Of a stretch of DNA of 10,142 nucleotides, positions 5,791 to 10,142 are shown piece after piece (positions within the stretch are counted from its first letter, which is position 1; every line of letters starts with the position of its first letter). Both the position numbers and the translations under genes were made by a program. The notes beneath the pieces are model-generated. The model ran no database searches, was not told the DNA's origin, and was given only the letters and a program-made list of their open reading frames with translations. The DNA is from Saprospiraceae bacterium (GTDB lineage Bacteria; Bacteroidota; Bacteroidia; Chitinophagales; Saprospiraceae), in assembly GCA_027031185.1 (NCBI GenBank), contig JALVEF010000297.1:1-10142 (forward strand), given 5' to 3'.

Positions 5791-7185
5791 CTATTCATCC
5801 GGCCGCTTTCGAAAAGTCAGACAATATTGATGAAACGTATTGCTCACCCAGGTGTAGCCATAGCCGTACGGGGCGAGCCGCTGATCGTCTTGCAACCAGA
5901 AAAACTCCGGCAACAGATAAAAGCGCGGCGCCAATTGCCGGGCCAGATCAAAAGCAAGTGGGTAGCGCTTGCCTTTTTTCTTGATATTTTTTACGATGAT
6001 GGTAAGATGTGCACCTGGCTTCATATAGCGCCACAGCCGGAAGTAAATATCTCGAAGCTCCCGGACAAAAGTCTCGTAGTCCGCAATATTGCCCAAGTCA
6101 TTCCGGTCGTCGGAGTAGTTGAGCTGCAGGCCCCGTGCCTTGCGCGCGGCCTGATTCTCCGCTCCTTTCATATTGAGCATGTCCCAATAGGGCGGCGAGG
6201 TGAAGACATAGTCTATCGGCGGAAAGTCCCGTTTGGTGATTTTGCGCGCATCTTTCCGGATCACCCGGTACGTCACATTGTCCCCCTTGGGAAAATCGCT
6301 CAGCCGCTTGCGCCCGATCTTGAGAAAAAAGTCGCTTAGTTCGGTACCGTACCCATTGCGTCCGGTTTGCAGCGCTGCCAACTGTGTGGAGCAGGTCCCC
6401 GACATCGGGTCAAAAATATTATCTCCCGGCAGGGAAAACTTTTCAATAAAATAGCGTGCGATCTCTTCCGGAAATTTGGCCGGGTGTAGTATCTCATCCT
6501 GCCCGCGCCGTTTGGGGCGCAGGATGAGATAGTTTTTGTCCGGTTTGAAGTGCGCCGGTGGCGCCTCGTGGCCCAGGTAGCCGGTCGCATCCATCCGGAA
6601 ACGCCCGGTACTCTCTTCGTCTTTGCGAAAATAAGACAGGTAATAGTTGCTCACCACAAACGGCATTCGACCGCGGCTGGGCAGCCGCCCGTCCGGATAG
6701 CAGCCTATTTTTTCGTCCTTCCGGCTCAGGCCGGTCGCCAGCGTTTGGCTCAGATCCCAGGCAAAGGGCAGGTAGCGCCCGCGTGATATGAGATTGCGGT
6801 GTGCCACCGCCAGGAATCGCCGGTCTATCAACTGTGCATAATGTCTTTCCAGGATGCCCACGACCTCGTCTTTGAGCCGTCGGTAAGCCGTGACCGATGC
6901 CGTGTCCAGCATTTGCCTCAGGTCGAGAAATATAAACTGGAGCGCCGGCACGTGTCGTGCTTTTGGGCCGTGCAGCGTAATGCCTAGCTCACGGCATACC
7001 CTTCGCATCTGTTTTAGGCCTTCCGGATCTCCCCAATACAAGACATGCTTGGGCAAGCTGCCGTCCAGCCGCATGAAAAACCGGAGATTGGAGCGATACA
7101 GGGCCTCGTCACTCTGATGAAAAAACCAGGACTTTTGGAACGGTAGCCACTCCTTGGATGTGATGTTGTTGAAGCGGTTTCTCAT
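5791..7185 (-). CDS. DNA methyltransferase, N4-cytosine/N6-adenine class, apparently solitary
   Basis: This encodes a 464-residue protein predicted to move a methyl group from S-adenosylmethionine to an exocyclic amino group in DNA. In order: an unassigned N-terminal region (1-230); a motif X-like HPAKFPEEIARYFIEKF (234-250); the AdoMet-binding motif I around DPMSGTCST (259-267), which departs from the usual DPFxGxGTT; a GYGTE acidic motif (278-282); and the catalytic motif IV TSPPYW (329-334). The SPPY type favours N4-cytosine or N6-adenine and is less often seen in RNA enzymes. AdoMet motifs come before the catalytic motif. The ATG at 7185 is chosen over a TTG at 7194, since the latter would overlap the -7 promoter box. 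No restriction endonuclease, specificity subunit or phage gene is visible, so it may be an orphan regulatory or protective methylase. Confidence 0.85.
   Translation of the reverse strand: MRNRFNNITSKEWLPFQKSWFFHQSDEALYRSNLRFFMRLDGSLPKHVLYWGDPEGLKQMRRVCRELGITLHGPKARHVPALQFIFLDLRQMLDTASVTAYRRLKDEVVGILERHYAQLIDRRFLAVAHRNLISRGRYLPFAWDLSQTLATGLSRKDEKIGCYPDGRLPSRGRMPFVVSNYYLSYFRKDEESTGRFRMDATGYLGHEAPPAHFKPDKNYLILRPKRRGQDEILHPAKFPEEIARYFIEKFSLPGDNIFDPMSGTCSTQLAALQTGRNGYGTELSDFFLKIGRKRLSDFPKGDNVTYRVIRKDARKITKRDFPPIDYVFTSPPYWDMLNMKGAENQAARKARGLQLNYSDDRNDLGNIADYETFVRELRDIYFRLWRYMKPGAHLTIIVKNIKKKGKRYPLAFDLARQLAPRFYLLPEFFWLQDDQRLAPYGYGYTWVSNTFHQYCLTFRKRPDE
6490..6531. repeat. 12-bp inverted repeat inside the methyltransferase gene
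   Basis: TATCTCATCCTG (6490-6501) is the exact reverse complement of CAGGATGAGATA (6520-6531), with an 18-nt GC-rich loop. On the plus strand it is followed after one base by five T, so it resembles an intrinsic terminator for antisense transcription arriving from the convergent rhomboid operon. It encodes ordinary sequence around residues 219-232 of the methyltransferase, so it may be chance. Confidence 0.4.
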
Positions 7186-7191
7186 AGCGCG

Positions 7192-7199
7192 CAAAACTA
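7192..7199 (-). promoter_or_regulatory. Bacteroidota -7 promoter element for the methyltransferase gene
   Basis: On the minus strand this reads TAGTTTTG, an exact match to TAnnTTTG, and ends 6 nt before the ATG at 7185. Its position implies that transcription starts at or next to the start codon, hence a short or absent leader. A TTG further upstream, near the terminator T-run, is spaced 24 nt away, longer than usual for a -33 element. Confidence 0.55.
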
Positions 7200-7220
7200 C
7201 ACAATCCGGTCGTCTTGCCC

Positions 7221-7261
7221 GGACAAAAAAAGGAAGAACGCCCGTTCTTCCTTTTTTGTCC
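7221..7261 (-). terminator. Intrinsic terminator of the PKD-repeat gene
   Basis: A hairpin with stem GGAAGAAC/GTTCTTCC and a 4-nt loop is followed on the minus strand by seven T. Outer complementary A/T tracts and GGAC/GTCC ends extend the inverted repeat to about 20 bp per arm, with one unpaired base. It starts 17 nt beyond the PKD gene stop and sits just upstream of the methyltransferase promoter, insulating the two co-directional genes. The mirror-image T tract means it could also stop plus-strand transcription. Confidence 0.9.
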
Positions 7262-7277
7262 GCTAGGAGATAGTCCG

Positions 7278-10142
7278 TTAGCGTATCAACGTGACCTCGC
7301 CTTTGAGTGTTTTTTGCTTGCCGTTCAAGAAAGTCACCTCAACTATATAAACATAAGTGTCAGAAGGCATATCCTTGCCTTTGAACTTGCCGTCCCAGCC
7401 CGTGTCAGGCGTGTCGTTGTCATAGACCTTTTGGCCCCAGCGATCGTATATCCGGAAGCCGGTCACATCCAGCAGCGGTGCCACATCATCGGAGAGCACC
7501 ACATTGAAAAAGTCATTGACGCCATCGTGATTGGGCGTAAAGGCATTCGGTATCTCTACATTTTCCGGAAATACACGAATCACAAATATACCCGAACTGG
7601 TAAAACATCCCGCATCGTCAGAAATCGTCAGATGGTAGGTAATGTCGTCCTCCGGTGTGACAGTAGGATTGGAGCACACCAGGCAACTCAAGCCACTTTC
7701 CGGATCCCACGAAAATACATAGGGCGGACTGTATGTCACGGGCAGCGTCACAGTGGTACCGGCAAAGACTGTCGTGTCAAATGTGATATTAGGCAGCGGC
7801 TCCACGACGAAGACCGTCGCGGTGTCCGTACCGATGCAGCCGGAACCGTCATCCGCCGAGACAACGTATTGCATGGTCGCAGGCGGGAAAGCCCCCGTGA
7901 TCCCTGCATTGGGCATTGTCAGATACGTGGCCGGCGACCAGCTGTACGTAAAGGTCAAATTGATGTCTTCCACGGACAACGTGGCCGTATCCCCCACGCA
8001 CATCGTCACATCGTTGGCTTTGACCGGTGTCCCGTGTCTTATCAGGACATCGTGGGAGACAGTATCGGTACAGCCGGTGATGGTATCGGTCGCCGCCAAT
8101 GTGACGGTGTATGTGCCGGCCGAGCTAAATACGTGGAAGGGATTTTCCTGAGTGCTCACGTGGCCGTCGCCAAAGTCCCAATGGTATTGGTTGGCGTCCA
8201 TGGATTGATTGACAAAGTCAAACGCCACTCCCTCACAGCCAATCAAGGTGCCGGAATCACTGGTAAATTCAGCCTGGGTATTGAGTATGGTTACGGTCTT
8301 TTCGAGTGTCACGGAACACAGCCCGTCCACACTGGTCAGCACCAGTTTGATAGGCTGCTGATTGGAGCCCGGCAGGAAGGTATAGGCATGCGAAGCACTC
8401 AGCTGGTTGGCAATGATCGTTCCATCTCCAAAGTCAAAATGGAAGGAGCCGACATCTACCGTATCGTTCGGGTCAATGGTGACTGTGACCTCCTCGCCTA
8501 GACAGATGATATTTTTGTCCAGCGAAAAGTCTCCTTCAGGGCCCACCGTCTCAATACTCTTGACAATTGTATCTGCACAGCCGGCACTGGTCGTGACGAC
8601 ATGCGTAATGTCAAACACACCCTTCCCCAAAACCGTAGCGGCCAGACTGTCCATACCCTGCTGTCCGTTGCCAAAGTCCCAATAATGGCCCAGAGGCCAC
8701 CCCGTAGTGGACATGTCCGTGAAATTTACCTGCAATGGATAGCACAAATGGCCTTGACCGTCCACACTGGATACAAAATCAGCAGTGGGGTAGGATTGCG
8801 CCGTGACGGTGATTTGGGTCTGATCTGTACAGCCTGTGGCATCCTCCGTGTAGGTGAGTGTCACGGGATACGTGCCCGGTGAGTTGTACGGGACGATATT
8901 GTTTTTTGTATTGCTGGTCATGCCGTTGCCAAAGTCCCAGCTGTAGTTCAGAAAAGAACCCTGCGCCGTAAAATCAGTAGCCGTAAAAGTGATGCTGTCA
9001 CCCACGCAAATGACCGGCGGTGCCGGTATGGTGATGATGCTGCTGGTCGGCTTGTAGATTTGGATCGTATAATGGGCAGTGGCATCGCAGCCTAGCACGT
9101 CTTTCACCGTAAGCGCCACCTGGAAGACATTCGATGAAGACGACGTGTAAGTATGGCTTACATTGGCTCCACTCCCCATCGCCCCGTCTCCAAAGTCCCA
9201 GGTCCAACTGGCCACTGTCGTGTCTGCCATCACGAAAGATGTAAAATTGACCGTGCCGGGCAGACATATCAAACTGTCATCTACCGCTATGCTGTCCTCT
9301 ATGCCATATACACGCGTATAGCGCCGGAGTGTGTCCGAGCAGCCATTGACATCCTGCACCACCAGTTCTACCCACTGGTCACCGCTCTTGGAGAAATAAA
9401 ACGGATAGGGGAAGGGATCTATCATAACAGTAGGAACTACCGTGTCAGGGAGCACCATCGTGGGGCGCTCGGATGAAACCCACTGAAATCCTTTGTGACA
9501 CACCACGTTGACATCCTGGGAGTTACTGGCATCCAGCTCTATTATTTGTCCCCTACAGACTTTGTCAGGAATGGTGAAATCTGCCTGTATCTGACGAACG
9601 TGGACGACTACGGTATCACTACTCGGCGCGCAGCCGGAGCTGGTGTTTTCGACCGTCAGTACGACGGTATAATCGCCCGTGGCGCTATAGGTATGTGTGA
9701 CCGCTGTGTCGGTGGACGTCGTCCCGTCCCCGAAATCCCACGTTACCTGATCAAAGTCTTGGCTTCTGGACGTATTAAATTGATAGACCATCGGACTGGC
9801 ACAATCCATCTCGTAGGTAATCCTTGCACGGGGGCCGTGTACCGTGATGAGATTATTTTTGGTGACGGATGTCTGGCAGCCATTGTAAATCACATCCAGC
9901 GTCACATCGTGGCTGCCCGGTTCGTAGAAGGCCCACGCGGCATCCCCCGACTGATAACAGTGTGAGAGCCGATCCCCGTCCGACGTGTAATGGTAGGCAT
10001 CAATATCCGTATTGTTGGTCAAGTCGCTCAGATAGACCGTGTCTCCGATGCAGATGTCTGTCTTGTCCACACTAAAATCTGGTGTGATGGCACTGCCGAC
10101 ATAGATGGTTTGTACATAAGACGTATCCCTACAGCCGCTGCT
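7278..10142 (-). CDS. Giant PKD-repeat secreted protein with T9SS type B C-terminus (partial, start beyond right edge)
   Basis: The frame is open for 954 codons to the right edge and has no credible start inside the window, so this is the C-terminal part of a larger protein. Numbering from the visible end, PKD-like modules carry WDFG(D/N)G or a close variant at residues 135, 315, 402, 488, 569 and 655. Two further modules keep the spacing but have lost the motif (near 52 and 221). Each module has a C-x-G-D-like strand early and a GC-x-DT-like strand late, so most probably hold one disulfide. Two Ig-like domains follow (WSP at 735, WDP with CLVC at 812). The last 90 residues are a gliding-motility-associated sorting domain. 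The protein is expected to cross the outer membrane by type IX secretion and act as an adhesin or surface/extracellular fibre; the ligand is unknown. Confidence 0.93.
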   Translation of the reverse strand, partial: SSGCRDTSYVQTIYVGSAITPDFSVDKTDICIGDTVYLSDLTNNTDIDAYHYTSDGDRLSHCYQSGDAAWAFYEPGSHDVTLDVIYNGCQTSVTKNNLITVHGPRARITYEMDCASPMVYQFNTSRSQDFDQVTWDFGDGTTSTDTAVTHTYSATGDYTVVLTVENTSSGCAPSSDTVVVHVRQIQADFTIPDKVCRGQIIELDASNSQDVNVVCHKGFQWVSSERPTMVLPDTVVPTVMIDPFPYPFYFSKSGDQWVELVVQDVNGCSDTLRRYTRVYGIEDSIAVDDSLICLPGTVNFTSFVMADTTVASWTWDFGDGAMGSGANVSHTYTSSSSNVFQVALTVKDVLGCDATAHYTIQIYKPTSSIITIPAPPVICVGDSITFTATDFTAQGSFLNYSWDFGNGMTSNTKNNIVPYNSPGTYPVTLTYTEDATGCTDQTQITVTAQSYPTADFVSSVDGQGHLCYPLQVNFTDMSTTGWPLGHYWDFGNGQQGMDSLAATVLGKGVFDITHVVTTSAGCADTIVKSIETVGPEGDFSLDKNIICLGEEVTVTIDPNDTVDVGSFHFDFGDGTIIANQLSASHAYTFLPGSNQQPIKLVLTSVDGLCSVTLEKTVTILNTQAEFTSDSGTLIGCEGVAFDFVNQSMDANQYHWDFGDGHVSTQENPFHVFSSAGTYTVTLAATDTITGCTDTVSHDVLIRHGTPVKANDVTMCVGDTATLSVEDINLTFTYSWSPATYLTMPNAGITGAFPPATMQYVVSADDGSGCIGTDTATVFVVEPLPNITFDTTVFAGTTVTLPVTYSPPYVFSWDPESGLSCLVCSNPTVTPEDDITYHLTISDDAGCFTSSGIFVIRVFPENVEIPNAFTPNHDGVNDFFNVVLSDDVAPLLDVTGFRIYDRWGQKVYDNDTPDTGWDGKFKGKDMPSDTYVYIVEVTFLNGKQKTLKGEVTLIR
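7281..7550 (-). other. T9SS type B (gliding-motility-associated) C-terminal sorting domain
   Basis: The domain begins PNAFTPNHDGVNDFF, continues with FRIYDRWGQKVY and GWDGKFKG, and ends in TLKGEVTLIR. These are hallmark blocks of the conserved CTD that targets cargo to the Bacteroidota type IX secretion system. It is complete (90 residues) and reaches the stop codon, so the export signal of the PKD protein looks functional. Confidence 0.95.
8030..10142 (-). repeat. Coding array of eight PKD-like modules, about 81-94 codons per unit
   Basis: Motif positions 52, 135, 221, 315, 402, 488, 569 and 655 give steps of 83, 86, 94, 87, 86, 81 and 86 residues. At DNA level, CCAAAGTCCCA recurs at the WDFG site of four modules, with a variant in two more. 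The array continues toward or beyond the right edge, where another GC-x-DT strand is visible. Sequence between motifs is well diverged, so this is an old array rather than a recent tandem expansion. Confidence 0.8.

Noticed and set aside
5784..5984. Small plus-strand frame overlapping the rhomboid stop
   Set aside because: It lies wholly opposite the methyltransferase C-terminus and has no protein-like features. The 4-nt overlap with the rhomboid end is coincidental.
7215..8501. Long plus-strand open frame of 428 codons opposite the PKD gene
   Set aside because: It is a shadow of the well-supported minus-strand PKD/T9SS gene. Its translation is rich in H, R, G and V without domain character, and its start lies next to the terminator hairpin.
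1..10142. tRNA, rRNA or riboswitch
   Set aside because: No cloverleaf-like, rRNA-like or known aptamer pattern was recognised by eye. The intergenic spaces are short and accounted for by hairpins and repeats.

Overview
The window looks like a chromosomal segment of a Bacteroidota bacterium, possibly of the Saprospiria/Chitinophagia type (lineage is inference). The signs are a C-terminal type IX secretion (T9SS type B, gliding-motility-associated) sorting domain on a giant PKD-repeat protein, a lipoprotein with a TSCKK lipobox, TAnnTTTG-like promoter elements close to start codons, no Shine-Dalgarno sequences before any gene, and a DUF3137 protein. Base composition looks fairly GC-rich for the phylum by eye.

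Layout from left to right: a predicted secreted lipoprotein (154-1002, +) ends at a strong intrinsic terminator. It converges on a small two-helix membrane protein of unknown function (1115-1690, -). A 313-bp divergent intergenic region (1691-2003) holds a composite repeat: degenerate 7-nt tandem repeats, an 8-bp hairpin, a perfect 30-bp palindrome and a second heptamer run. A tightly packed plus-strand set follows: a DUF3137 membrane protein (2004-3020), a soluble TPR/histidine-kinase-like protein (3022-5169, 1 nt after the previous stop) and a rhomboid intramembrane serine protease (5179-5787, 9 nt after). Only 3 nt separate the rhomboid from a convergent DNA methyltransferase (5791-7185, -) that has no visible restriction partner. 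Upstream of the methyltransferase lie its likely near-leaderless promoter and a strong hairpin terminator. That terminator ends a very large PKD-repeat T9SS cargo protein (7278 to beyond the right edge, -).

The DUF3137/kinase-like/rhomboid set is the best candidate for an undescribed functional unit. It joins a membrane protein of unknown function, a sensor-kinase-like protein with an intact ATP-binding site but leucine where the H-box histidine should be, and an intramembrane protease. Together these could form a membrane signalling or regulated-proteolysis module. That is inference from gene order and motifs only. No RNA genes, CRISPR arrays, transposases or integrases were recognised.
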